Shown: positions 35,301 through 42,162 of the stretch, one piece after another | Layout of the letters: each line of letters opens with the position of its first letter | How positions within the stretch are numbered: the first letter of the stretch is position 1 | From: Anseranas semipalmata | Taxonomy: Eukaryota; Chordata; Aves; Anseriformes; Anseranatidae | Direction of reading: 5' to 3' | Length of the DNA: 64,000 nt | NCBI GenBank assembly: GCA_013399115.1 | Contig: VXAA01003912.1 | Coordinates: forward strand, 392,255 to 456,254 | Program-made: the position numbers and the translations under genes | Notes under the pieces: model-generated | The model's database searches: none | What the model saw: the letters and a program-made list of their open reading frames with translations, nothing else | What the model was told of the DNA's origin: nothing

Positions 35301-36148
35301 CAACTGGGCGTACTTGAAGAACACCTATTTTTTTTATTTATTTTTTTAAAACAGAATCATATGCCACACAACAACAAATGTCTTTAAGCTGCATCTTTCC
35401 TATGCCTATAGGATCCCTGCACTTTGCTAAATGACCATTGATTCAACAGATCTTCATTATGTTGTGGGATTGTTTGTTGTGTTTTTACTACCAAGAGAAA
35501 AAAAAAAAAAAAAAAAAAACCATAACCCCAAATCCAAAAAAAAAAAAAAAAGTCACATCAGGAGTTCATAACCAATGTTAATTTACATTTCTTACATGAA
35601 TCTAAAAACAAAATTTGACACATGCAGGACATTTTAACTTATGATCTTGTTCTTTCCTTGGCCCCATTATTACTTATTTACTATCATAGCTACTGTTTAG
35701 CATAGATTATGATTTGTTCGTAACGTATAGGAAAGGAAGAACATGCCTTCTTTTAATTGTGCATGTGTGACAAAACTGTTTTGTCTCTTCCCATCCCTTC
35801 AAAAACATATACAGCATTACTTACATAATTACTCAATTTCTTTCAACATCACAACTTTCATACCGTGTAGCTCAAAAAATTATTTAGCCAGAAATGTTGT
35901 ATGCTGTTTTATGTGCTGTTATCCTGATTCCTCATCATCTTTGAAAACATCAAATACCCATTTAATAGTATACTCACATCTTTGACAAAAAAGATTATAA
36001 TTAGTGTAGTCCAGAAAATGATTGCAATGAAGAGCAGCAATAGCAGGAGTGGATGCTGCTGGCTTGTATAGCGGTACTTCTCGTAGAGAGGGTCTGTTAT
36101 ACTGCAGTCATCACTTTCATTGAAGAAGTATTTACCCTTAGCTGGCAT
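5219..36148 (-). CDS. ADCY7: ADCY7, adenylyl cyclase type 7 (25 coding exons, full length)
   Basis: Membrane adenylyl cyclase: converts ATP to cAMP and pyrophosphate at the plasma membrane; known in mammals to be activated by Gs-alpha and, with ADCY2 and ADCY4, further stimulated by G-beta-gamma. The 25 exons join in phase to 3177 nt, 1058 residues plus TGA. Layout: cytoplasmic N-terminus (1-32), TM1-6 (about 33-195), C1a (about 229-455) with metal-binding Asp283 in ILYADIVGF and Asp327 in LGDCYYC, C1b (456-583), TM7-12 (about 590-793), C2a (794-1058) with Lys908 (KIKTIG), Asp988, Asn995 and Arg999 ([15 protein letters not shown]) and Lys1035. The 44-residue spacing of the two Asp residues and the C2 spacing match other mammalian cyclases. 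MPAKGKYF at the N-terminus and the C-terminus [10 protein letters not shown] are specific to ADCY7 rather than ADCY2 or ADCY4. The start ATG has A at -3. The coordinates given include the introns. Confidence 0.97.
5487..5611 (-). CDS. ADCY7: ADCY7 coding exon 24 (C2a catalytic residues)
   Basis: Residues 969-1010: [20 protein letters not shown] and [20 protein letters not shown]. Asp988 (adenine selection), Asn995 and Arg999 (transition-state contacts) are all present. Donor CAG|GTAAAC. Confidence 0.98.
6240..6354 (-). CDS. ADCY7: ADCY7 coding exon 23 (C2a)
   Basis: Residues 931-969: [20 protein letters not shown] then [18 protein letters not shown]. Acceptor GTGTAG, donor G|GTAAGT; the Gly969 codon is completed by exon 24. 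Confidence 0.97.
7089..7196 (-). CDS. ADCY7: ADCY7 coding exon 22 (C2a, purine-pocket Lys)
   Basis: Residues 895-930: [20 protein letters not shown], then MAAAGLSV. Lys908 in KIKTIG corresponds to the adenine-contacting Lys of C2 in other cyclases. Donor CAG|GTATGT. Confidence 0.97.
7597..7743 (-). CDS. ADCY7: ADCY7 coding exon 21 (C2a)
   Basis: Residues 846-894: [20 protein letters not shown] and [15 protein letters not shown]. The metal ligands of C1 are replaced here (FASVPDF), as normal for C2. Acceptor CTGTAG, donor GAG|GTAATT. Confidence 0.97.
8457..8612 (-). CDS. ADCY7: ADCY7 coding exon 20 (start of C2)
   Basis: Residues 794-845: [20 protein letters not shown] and [20 protein letters not shown], the signalling helix and first part of C2a. 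Acceptor TTTGCAG, donor GAG|GTATGT. Confidence 0.97.
9166..9247 (-). CDS. ADCY7: ADCY7 coding exon 19 (TM12)
   Basis: Residues 766-793: [20 protein letters not shown] then LILLAKQ, the last membrane segment. Acceptor TTTTCAG, donor CAG|GTATGT. Confidence 0.94.
10448..10611 (-). CDS. ADCY7: ADCY7 coding exon 18 (TM10-11 and glycosylated loop)
   Basis: Residues 712-766: [20 protein letters not shown] and [18 protein letters not shown] form TM10 and TM11, then [10 protein letters not shown] with two further sequons (NLS and NST). The donor is CCAG|GTGCAG, chosen because the split Arg codon then joins exon 19 in frame; a GTAAAG eight bases on would not. Confidence 0.93.
10838..10907. repeat. diverged tandem duplication, unit about 33 bases
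   Basis: Two neighbouring copies of ATTAATATGYATCAGAGTGT followed by TRAGAATTATCT lie in ADCY7 intron 17, differing at a few positions. Local duplication; no known element recognised. Confidence 0.75.
12633..12664. repeat. perfect 16-bp tandem duplication
   Basis: TTATCTTAGAAATGAA is repeated twice head to tail, 18 bases from the exon 17 donor side. Confidence 0.85.
12682..12744 (-). CDS. ADCY7: ADCY7 coding exon 17 (extracellular loop)
   Basis: Residues 691-711, [20 protein letters not shown] followed by Tyr. Carries two N-glycosylation sequons (NFT and NGT) in the loop before TM10. The exon aligns poorly with human, as expected for this variable loop, but both splice sites and phase fit. 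The acceptor is preceded by a 22-base T tract. Confidence 0.86.
12745..13989 (-). other. ADCY7: ADCY7 intron 16
   Basis: Holds a 22-base A tract (T on the gene strand, 12758-12779) right beside the exon 17 acceptor and an (AAAC)n microsatellite. No extra exon recognised. Confidence 0.7.
13351..13405. repeat. (AAAC)n microsatellite
   Basis: A-rich lead-in followed by about seven perfect AAAC units. Confidence 0.9.
13990..14127 (-). CDS. ADCY7: ADCY7 coding exon 16 (TM9)
   Basis: Residues 645-690: [20 protein letters not shown], then [20 protein letters not shown] as TM9. Acceptor TTGACAG, donor TTG|GTAAGT. Confidence 0.93.
14128..15724 (-). other. ADCY7: ADCY7 intron 15
   Basis: 1.6 kb with an alternating CA/TA-rich stretch (14751-14810) and a T tract near 14911. 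No exon recognised. Confidence 0.65.
15725..15809 (-). CDS. ADCY7: ADCY7 coding exon 15 (TM8)
   Basis: Residues 616-644: [20 protein letters not shown], then VCFAEKCM. Human has RTAALGVSFG at this point. Acceptor TGTTTAG, donor ATG|GTAAGT. Confidence 0.93.
15810..16532 (-). other. ADCY7: ADCY7 intron 14
   Basis: 0.7 kb, AT-rich, nothing of note beyond short A and T tracts. Confidence 0.65.
16533..16630 (-). CDS. ADCY7: ADCY7 coding exon 14 (TM7)
   Basis: Residues 584-616: [20 protein letters not shown] and on through TM7, ending FIMP plus two bases of a Lys codon. Acceptor TTTCAG, donor AA|GTAAGT. Confidence 0.93.
16631..17404 (-). other. ADCY7: ADCY7 intron 13
   Basis: 0.8 kb, AT-rich. 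Its 5' end on the gene strand is the tandem donor GTTGGTAAG. No exon recognised. Confidence 0.65.
17405..17477 (-). CDS. ADCY7: ADCY7 coding exon 13 (end of C1b)
   Basis: Residues 559-583: [20 protein letters not shown] then LEKE. Human has PCCSKSDDFYTFGSIFLEKG then FERE, so the KSDDF core is kept and the rest has diverged. Its first base completes the split codon from exon 12 and it ends in phase 0 as exon 14 requires. The donor is GAG|GTTGGTAAG, a weak GT with a better-looking GT four bases on. Confidence 0.9.
17941..17975. repeat. A-rich CAAA/CAA simple repeat
   Basis: Mixed (AAAC) and (AAC) units beginning about 45 bases before the CR1 remnant at 18018. Confidence 0.8.
18018..18080 (-). 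mobile_element. CR1 LINE 3'-end remnant
   Basis: The plus strand reads TATAGAATAGAATAGTTCAG followed by TTGGAAGGGAC and a degraded ATCAAGTCCAA block. This is the reverse complement of a CR1 3' terminus with its tandem octamer end. The element runs on the minus strand, heavily 5'-truncated and decayed. Its 5' limit is uncertain. It lies in ADCY7 intron 12. Confidence 0.8.
18436..18457. repeat. (AAAC)n microsatellite
   Basis: About five AAAC units in ADCY7 intron 12. Confidence 0.8.
18576..18656 (-). CDS. ADCY7: ADCY7 coding exon 12 (C1b)
   Basis: Residues 532-559: [17 protein letters not shown], then STIEGLSST, matching KGRSEDDSYDDEML and SAIEGLSST in human. The acceptor is CACAG at 18657-18658; an AG 13 bases further in would break the frame. 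Donor ACTAA|GTATGC. Confidence 0.92.
18657..20450 (-). other. ADCY7: ADCY7 intron 11
   Basis: 1.8 kb AT-rich intron with a G9 tract at 20252-20260. No additional exon recognised. Confidence 0.65.
20451..20494 (-). CDS. ADCY7: ADCY7 coding exon 11 (44-nt exon, C1b)
   Basis: Residues 518-532: [15 protein letters not shown] (last codon split). The RQRTSDR part aligns with RHRRTPDR of human ADCY7. Acceptor GTTTAG, donor AG|GTTTGT. Very short; identified by phase and by its match on both sides rather than by length. Confidence 0.85.
20495..21337 (-). other. ADCY7: ADCY7 intron 10
   Basis: 0.8 kb. The plus-strand open frame at 21027-21437 overlaps exon 10 antisense and looks like chance. Confidence 0.6.
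21338..21523 (-). CDS. ADCY7: ADCY7 coding exon 10 (C1b)
   Basis: Residues 456-517: starts SKQ, then [20 protein letters not shown] and [13 protein letters not shown], the conserved C1b motif of the ADCY2/4/7 group. The acceptor used here is the TAG before TCC because SKQ matches SQQ in human ADCY7 and a pyrimidine tract precedes it; a second AG nine bases on is also in frame. Donor AAAG|GTGAGG. Confidence 0.94.
21524..22759 (-). other. ADCY7: ADCY7 intron 9
   Basis: 1.2 kb intron that contains the antisense frame described separately; nothing else supported. Confidence 0.65.
21780..22469 (+). other. 229-codon open frame antisense in ADCY7 intron 9, function unknown
   Basis: The longest uninterrupted frame in the window, beginning [14 protein letters not shown] and ending [11 protein letters not shown] recognise no domain. 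A hydrophobic stretch near residues 140-156 ([14 protein letters not shown]) and a weaker one near 161-177 are visible. Base composition is like the surrounding intron, no promoter or poly(A) signal is obvious, and it lies on the strand opposite to ADCY7. It may be chance, a decayed element or an unannotated transcript; I do not call it a gene. Confidence 0.2.
22760..22892 (-). CDS. ADCY7: ADCY7 coding exon 9
   Basis: Residues 411-455: [13 protein letters not shown] through YLVVDPR, end of C1a. Acceptor TTCTCAG, donor AGG|GTATGT. Ends in phase 0. Confidence 0.96.
23625..23660. repeat. TA-rich microsatellite
   Basis: Alternating TA with CACA and TTTA interruptions. Confidence 0.85.
25760..25815. 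repeat. 28-bp tandem duplication
   Basis: Two adjacent 28-base copies starting CAACAGCTCYGAATTCTTCT, differing at one base (C/T). Recent local duplication. Confidence 0.9.
26300..26458 (-). CDS. ADCY7: ADCY7 coding exon 8
   Basis: Residues 358-411: [39 protein letters not shown] and [11 protein letters not shown], core of C1a. Donor GG|GTGAGG. The GC content of this exon is clearly above that of the flanking introns. Confidence 0.97.
26710..26837 (-). CDS. ADCY7: ADCY7 coding exon 7 (C1a, second metal-binding Asp)
   Basis: Residues 316-358: [16 protein letters not shown] carries Asp327, the second metal ligand. Ends AA|GTAAGT; the Lys codon is completed by the first G of exon 8. Confidence 0.97.
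26838..28462 (-). other. ADCY7: ADCY7 intron 6
   Basis: 1.6 kb. The minus-strand frame at 27971-28303 has no recognisable domain. No extra exon supported. Confidence 0.6.
28463..28574 (-). CDS. ADCY7: ADCY7 coding exon 6 (C1a, first metal-binding Asp)
   Basis: Residues 278-315: [15 protein letters not shown] with Asp283, which by family knowledge coordinates the two catalytic metal ions. Acceptor GTCTAG, donor AAG|GTACGT. Confidence 0.97.
28889..29037 (-). CDS. ADCY7: ADCY7 coding exon 5
   Basis: Residues 229-278 (last codon split): start of C1a, [13 protein letters not shown], through YVKRHQNV. Acceptor TTTTAG, donor AG|GTAAGT. Ends with two bases of the Ser278 codon, completed by exon 6. 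Confidence 0.96.
29262..29282. repeat. (GTT)n microsatellite
   Basis: About six GTT units. Confidence 0.85.
31193..31217. repeat. poly-T homopolymer (25 bases)
   Basis: Uninterrupted T run in ADCY7 intron 4. Confidence 0.9.
31344..31493 (-). CDS. ADCY7: ADCY7 coding exon 4
   Basis: Residues 179-228: TM6 ([15 protein letters not shown]) and the helix leading from the membrane to C1a, ending KRQQ. Acceptor GTGCAG, donor CAG|GTAAGT. Confidence 0.96.
31494..32292 (-). other. ADCY7: ADCY7 intron 3
   Basis: 0.8 kb; an A tract lies near 32066. Nothing else seen. Confidence 0.6.
32293..32454 (-). CDS. ADCY7: ADCY7 coding exon 3
   Basis: Residues 125-178: [20 protein letters not shown] (TM4) and TM5. 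Acceptor CCAAAG (purine-rich just before the AG), donor CAG|GTAAGG. Phase 0 at both ends. Confidence 0.95.
32455..34480 (-). other. ADCY7: ADCY7 intron 2
   Basis: 2.0 kb with an (AAAC)n tract at 33258-33279; no further exon recognised. Confidence 0.65.
34481..34681 (-). CDS. ADCY7: ADCY7 coding exon 2
   Basis: Residues 58-124: TM2 and TM3 with the conserved LFRRWL between them, ending SAWEQ. Acceptor TTTTGCAG, donor CAG|GTATGT. Phase 0 at both ends. Confidence 0.95.
34682..35977 (-). other. ADCY7: ADCY7 intron 1 (between coding exons 1 and 2)
   Basis: 1.3 kb with a 22-base A tract (35498-35519) and a second A tract (35537-35551). Nothing else supported. Confidence 0.65.
35978..36148 (-). 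CDS. ADCY7: ADCY7 coding exon 1
   Basis: Residues 1-57: start codon at 36146-36148, a short cytoplasmic N-terminus beginning [12 protein letters not shown], then TM1 (about 33-55, leucine/isoleucine-rich). Donor is GAT|GTGAGT. Ends in phase 0. Confidence 0.95.
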
Positions 36149-36511
36149 TTTATCCCAGGTTGGCTGCTATTTCTCTCAGTTCCCAGTGCACACAAAAGGA
36201 CACAGCTGAAGCCACTACTTCAAAGAGAACGCTTGACTTTTTGCTGCTGCCTCTGCAATCTTTAGCCACGCCGAGTAACCCGGGTTCTCCGATTTTACTT
36301 CTCATGAGCATTAACTTCAGATTTTCAATGCAACCAAAAGCAAAAGAGTTAGCCTCCCCAAAACCAGGGGCTATTCATCAGTTTCACGTATGAATCTCTA
36401 GATCAACTTGTATTTCCGCTGCTAGGATTTTTTGATTTCTTTTTTTAATTATTATTTTGAAAGTCTCTAACTTCTTTCCATAAGCTTGAATTTCACGTCC
36501 TGAGATGAACG
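36149..36511 (-). other. ADCY7: probable 5' leader of ADCY7 directly upstream of the ATG
   Basis: No coding sequence in frame with the ADCY7 ATG. On the gene strand a good acceptor (ACTGTCTTTCTGCAG) ends just after 36512, so a 5' non-coding segment from 36511 down to the ATG is possible. Mammalian ADCY7 has upstream non-coding exons. The real boundary cannot be decided from sequence. Confidence 0.3.
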
Positions 36512-38084
36512 CTGCAGAAAGACAGTATTATTAAATTGTGACTTCAGTTAAGCGGGCAAAACGTTCCCCCCACCCAAAAAAGCACGTTCCTTAAACTCAC
36601 TATCTGGACACTGTAGCCAGCAACTGAAAGCTGTTTCTTGCCTGCAGAGTGGAAGCCTGACAGCCCCTGGCGCGGGTGATGCTGTTGGACAGCCACAGAG
36701 GCAGGCTCCAGCGACACTTGCCAGCGGCTGCTCAGCGTGCACCATCACACCTTACTCTACCAACAGAAACTTCTTCATTTGAAAAGTGTACTAATTTTGT
36801 TTTGTTTCCTTTTGAGCAAAGCAGGTATTTTCCTTGAGTACAGTATGTAACAAAAACGAAATACAATTCAAGCTATCAAGACTGGAAGAACTAGTAAACA
36901 TGCTGGTTTGAGGGCAGAAAGCTTGCTTATCAGCTGATGTAGAAACTTGTTGAACAGAAGGCATACAGCTCCCTTCTGAAACTGAAATATGCAATACAGA
37001 TGTGGTTTTTTGTTTGTTCTTGTGGTTTTTTTTTTTTGTTATGAAACAATTCTTTTGAAGTGATGCATATATACATATAAATCTTTAATCACAATACACT
37101 TTGCTTGCTTGAATTGTTTTTCGAAACATGTATCTTAAAAATTAAGTTTTTTTTTTTTTTACTCCTTTCACTCTTCATTTAATTATAAACTCCAATTAAT
37201 AGTGTTTCCAGGGCAATGGGTGCATTCTATTAACAATGAACATTAAGAGAGTAACTGTATTGTTAATTACTAATGACCAATGCTTTTCAAATAGATTCAC
37301 GAATATAGCTCAGTCAGTGCCAAGAGACGTGAAACAAAACAAAACAAAAAAAAAGCAGGGGGATGGGATGGAGGAAAGCATGAAAAACAGGCTTTCAGAA
37401 GTTTTATTAGAACTTGATAACAGGACGACAGCTTCTTTGCCACTTGACTGCCGTCACCATGGTGCCCAAGACTATTTCTCTGGGGAGAAAGAACCCGCTA
37501 AAAGAAAAGCCAAATTCTAGCCAGTTACTCTCATAAGACAAAAGGTTCAACCACACATGTTCACAGTACATTCACATTGCAACCAGAAGTGGTATTAAGA
37601 AAAAACAGTTTCAGAAAGCATACTGAATGATTTAGTCTATGCATATATAACCAAACATTAATATACTACCCACTTCATAATGACCAAGCAGACAAAAACA
37701 GATGCACCATACTGAGACTGGACCAAAACAAAAAATGAGCTTTTGCAGCAAAATGAATAACTAACTTCTTGCTCACAGTATATCACAAACCTGGATTAAT
37801 CACAAAAAGAGAAAACAACATATTGCATCCCTTTTATTCAGTAACACCCAGAGTAAATGCACATACATATTGAAAACTGAAATAAAATGGAAGACATATT
37901 TCAATACATCTTTCCCTTGTACACTTAGTATCTCACCTGTACTTGTTATTACGGAGCTTTCCTTCATAATAAAAAGGCCTCCCATATTTCACCGGGTGAA
38001 ATTCTTCTGGCACTTATGCTATCTGCGTATGCACCATAACACTCTTGCAAAGGTGTGTGGATGTATCACAGAAATCATTGACAG
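36512..38084. other. upstream region without recognised gene
   Basis: Contains a GC-richer patch (36640-36740) and a donor-like GATA|GTGAGTTT on the minus strand near 36597-36602, which could end a 5' non-coding exon. T tracts occur near 37023 and 37147. No protein-coding exon recognised. Confidence 0.35.
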
Positions 38085-38303
38085 TCATAGAATCATAGAA
38101 TGGTTTGAGTTGCAAGGGACCTTAAAGCCCTTCCAGTTCCAACCCATGGGCAGGGACCCCTCCCACCAGGCCAGGTTGCCCAAAGATCCATCCAGCCTGG
38201 CCTTGAACATCTCCAGGGATGGGGCATCCACAACTCCTCTGGGCAGCCTGTGCCAGTGCCTCACCACCCTCATAGAGGGTGTCCTCATAGAGGAGTCAAA
38301 GTA
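38085..38303 (-). mobile_element. CR1 LINE fragment, 3' end
   Basis: The plus strand starts with the tandem octamer TCATAGAA TCATAGAA and continues TGGTTTGAGTTGCAAGGGAC, then the well-known CR1 blocks GGCCTTGAACATCTCCAGGG and ATGGGGCATCCACAACTCCT. The element is in minus orientation with its 3' end at 38085. On the minus strand the decayed C-terminal tail of the CR1 reverse-transcriptase ORF can be read (LEMFKARLDGSL and HSMIL). It is 5'-truncated, as most CR1 copies are. CR1 abundance of this kind is typical of bird genomes. Confidence 0.95.
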
Positions 38304-41045
38304 AAGGAGATGCCAAGACAAAACTGAAATATTCAATGCATGGCCTAATACATTATCCAAATCATACAGGTGACTGCAGAATTGTTTCACTCCAGTGTAG
38401 GCCAGTTTCTTCTTCAGAAAAATGTATCAGAAGGTGCACACAGTGGAAGTATTTTAAATTGAACTAGCCTTTCAGTAACAAAGACAATACCTTGTTGACA
38501 GCGGGAAGGTTACAACTGTCGCACACCCCAAAGGCAGGTAACTCGCTACTCAACGGTCTGAAGAACTCCTTTCCCAGGGGGATGAGGTGCAGGAACGCAC
38601 TGCCTGATGTGATCCGCTCTACAAGAGACAACAGGCTTTGCTCTCCCAGTTCCCTCTAAAAACGTATTCGCAGAAGACAAAGAAAAAATTCTTTAATATA
38701 CTTGCAGAAATACAATTTTTATGGTAATTTTTATGATAATAGATATTTTGAGAGGCTTTTTTTTTCTTTTAACTTTTTCCAGTTTGCAAAACCAAATCCA
38801 TTTTCTAAAAATAACCATTAATTGCTAAGCAGTCATACATTCACAATTATGAGACACACACAATCCTATCTTGGGCCAGTTAATCTGAAATCCAAGAAAA
38901 ATTACTTCACAGCTTTCTTTCTGCAATTTATCCTTCCAACTCTGCCAAGGAAAACAAACCACCAGGGACAATTTATTCTACAGAACTACTCTGTGGCTCT
39001 GGTTCAATTATCTAATGTTCAAAAGATGAAAAAGATGTTAAATATCAGATTGAAGCTCTCTCTGAATATTATTAAAGAGTTTTATAGGACACAAAGTCAA
39101 AGAGACATGTCTCTTCAATGACTTAATCCATCTTAATAAAATAGAGAGTGCTAGTTTGTCGATTCATATATTCCTTCCCTGATTGTCACTGACATACATT
39201 ACAAGTAATTACAAATGAGACCTGGGTCATAGCATTTTCTTCTAAAAAACTCCATTAAGTAAGAAAATTTATCGGTTTAACAGGAATCTGTACTACACTA
39301 TGCAAATACTACTTTGAGATGAATAATTCAATTTTGGACCAGTTTCAATTTGCATACCACAACCACTGCCACTACCAGAACCCTTTTAAAAAGAACCACC
39401 CAGCAACTTGTGCTTCTTCAGTACAAGTTAAATGTTTCAAAATTTCAAATTACTTGCAACACACAAGATTAGCTATTTAGACTCATGCATTTACACTTAG
39501 TTCAATCAACACATTTTTACATGTGACAATCTTCATGACCTGCCAGTCATCATTTTACAACCAAAACCAGACATATAAATATACATATTAGTAAAGAGAC
39601 TGTTTCAGCTCCAAAACTACCATAAGCACTTAGACTTAAAACACACAAAACGCATTAGTGATATTAACACTTTCCATTAACTTCAAACTTCCTTAAAAAA
39701 AAAACAATCTTTTATTCAAGAAACTAACAGACTTAGCTGAAAGTCTCCACTCTGTGTCCTTCCTCCCCCTCTGAATTTTTTCCAACAGCCTCTTTAAAGC
39801 ATAGCAGAAATACTTGAGAGAGGGAGAAATCCTCTGTCTCACAGATGACATGACACACTAGTAAAATCATCAGTTGAAGGCACTCCTGTTTATTTATTTA
39901 AGGATCACATGAGCACTGTTCACCACAGCATCACTTTTACTTTTTTTGGTCATTGTTTCCTGGAGATTTGGCGTTCTGACACCACAAGATAGATGTAACC
40001 CTGAAATGGCAATGGACCACAAAACCAAACAGCACTCCCAGAAGCATCAGCAGCTAACACAGCGAGCCAAACAGGGACCACATCTGGGCTGCTGGAATAA
40101 AACCATGGAGCTCTGATCATCAGTTTATCAAGAAAAAGCTGTCTTTAGAAGTCTTCACTGTGTTCTGAAGAATTAGAAAGGAGAAGGAACAATTTGTCAA
40201 CAAGATAGTTTGGTGTATATATATAAGAAATAACCCAAATAGTATGGATTGGAAACTGCCCTGAGAACTGACAAGAATATCTACCCAATAAATGAATAAA
40301 ATTCATTCAGATCTAGATGAGCTCCAGCCACCTGTATGCCAGTTAACGGGAAAAACATTTGTTCAGATAAAGAAGTTTGCCCAATGAATATGCAGGAACA
40401 CTGGACACGTGATAGGCTAAAAACAAAACAAGACAGTAAGATTCCTTCCAGAACACGGATCAAACAGCTACCACCTGGTATATCTATTCTGTTTCAAGCC
40501 ACTGGGAACAAAGTTGCTTTCAGATTCAGCAACAGAAACTTACCCAGGCAAGTACTGGGCAAGATTTGGTACACACACAGCCAGACACACACAGACAGAC
40601 ACACACATCTAGAGCCACCTCTCGCTCACCAGAAAAAAGACAACATTTCTATCTTCCACAAACTGGGCATTTCTGACAGCTCTCTGCTTTGCTTCCCATT
40701 AATAACAGTTGTCAAGCATCGCTAAACTCTCCAGTCTCCTACTGGCAAAGCCATAGGATTTTGCTATAAAAGAATGCGAAAGCTACTAGGCTTGGACTGA
40801 AGCTCGTTTGTTTCCCTGGACTAGTTAAAACTGTCCACACCACTTTGTGTCAATACACAACATTTTCTTAGGAACTGGCCAGGATTCAACAGTTGCAGAA
40901 GAGGCATGACAGTACTACAGAGCCTGTAGAGACCAAGTGTTTAAAAAACACCACCACAAAAAAATAAAAAATAAAAATAAAAAACACCACCAAAAAAACA
41001 ACATAGAAACATGATATCATGGGCTACACTAACAAGTCATATTAC

Positions 41046-41079
41046 AAAAAAAANNNNNNNNNNAAAAAAAAAAAAAAAA
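41046..41079. other. assembly gap (10 Ns) inside a poly-A tract
   Basis: Ns at 41054-41063 are flanked by A runs on both sides. The true tract length is unknown. Confidence 0.98.
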
Positions 41080-42139
41080 CAGAGAAGACTTTCAGACTTT
41101 CTTTTTCAGTTGGCTCAAGATAAGTAATTACAAAAAAGCAAGTCTCTTCACAAGGAAAACTAATCTGGGAACTTGCATCACTCAGACAAGGCAAATCAGC
41201 TGATGGGGTGATAACATTCCTGTGCCTCTACAGCTGCAAGGACTTTCCTCATTTTCCATCTCCAGCCTTGTCTTAAACAGTATGCCATATCTCACTAGGA
41301 AATAGCCTTCCCCCCAGCCATTTGCATCGCAGATATATTTTTGTAATAGAGCTAGTTACTAAACAGAACCTTTCTCCCATCTTATTTTCTAAATAGACTA
41401 TTACTATTTTCTGAGGTGCATCAGCACTGTATTTTCCATTCTAATAGCCAATAACTACCCAAATAATTTTGTTAGCATCTCAAATTTCATTCTCTGGTCA
41501 GGTGAGCATCTGTAAAATAATGTAAATGTTGGGAAGATAGAGGTGATTTTTGCCTCCCAGTGGTTTACTCAGCTCCATATGGGCATACTACAGTCAGCAC
41601 AGATAAAGCAAGCACTGAACAATGTGTAAGAATCAAGTCAATTTTTTTTGTATTGTCTTGAAATGGAATCACATCAAATTCCTGTATGTCATAAGCCACT
41701 TGAAGCTTCCGGTCCCAAAGGTTTCATTTCTCCAAAATAATACTAAAAACTCAAATACTGTGAAGCTTCTCAAGATGCCTCTCAAAATATACTGAGATTA
41801 AAATGTTGGCTCGAGTCTTTATCCTGGTAATAACTGAAGGGTCTTGCCCCTGGGCCCGGTTCTTGCCACAGGCAGTAGTTAGTGATATCTGTTCGACAGC
41901 TCTTTGCTTCTGCTCCAGCAATATCTCCTACTGTCTGGACAAATGCCTTGCCTTCAGAAAGCCCCTAGTTCCCCCTGCCACCTTAGAACAGGTTTTCTAC
42001 CTGCACCCATCCTAACTACCTCTTGTCCACCGCCCCCCCAGCTTTCCATCTAGTCCTCAAGTAGTCAGCAGAGGCCCATCTGTTTTCCCCCCTGACATGC
42101 AGAAGCATTTGCTTCAGTCACACTGCACTGGGCCTTTTC

Positions 42140-42162
42140 TATTTATTTATTTATTTATTTAA
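42140..42162. repeat. (TTTA)n microsatellite
   Basis: About five ATTT/TTTA units. Confidence 0.85.

Noticed and set aside
36548..36748. Minus-strand ORF as an N-terminal extension of ADCY7
   Set aside because: The ATG at 36148 gives the conserved MPAKG start of ADCY7, so an upstream extension is not needed; the segment is at most untranslated.
37870..38304. 144-codon plus-strand ORF
   Set aside because: Its second half is the antisense of the CR1 fragment and the first half has no recognisable content.
40336..40725. 129-codon plus-strand ORF
   Set aside because: Includes a CA-rich simple repeat and no domain; no exon signals that fit a neighbour.
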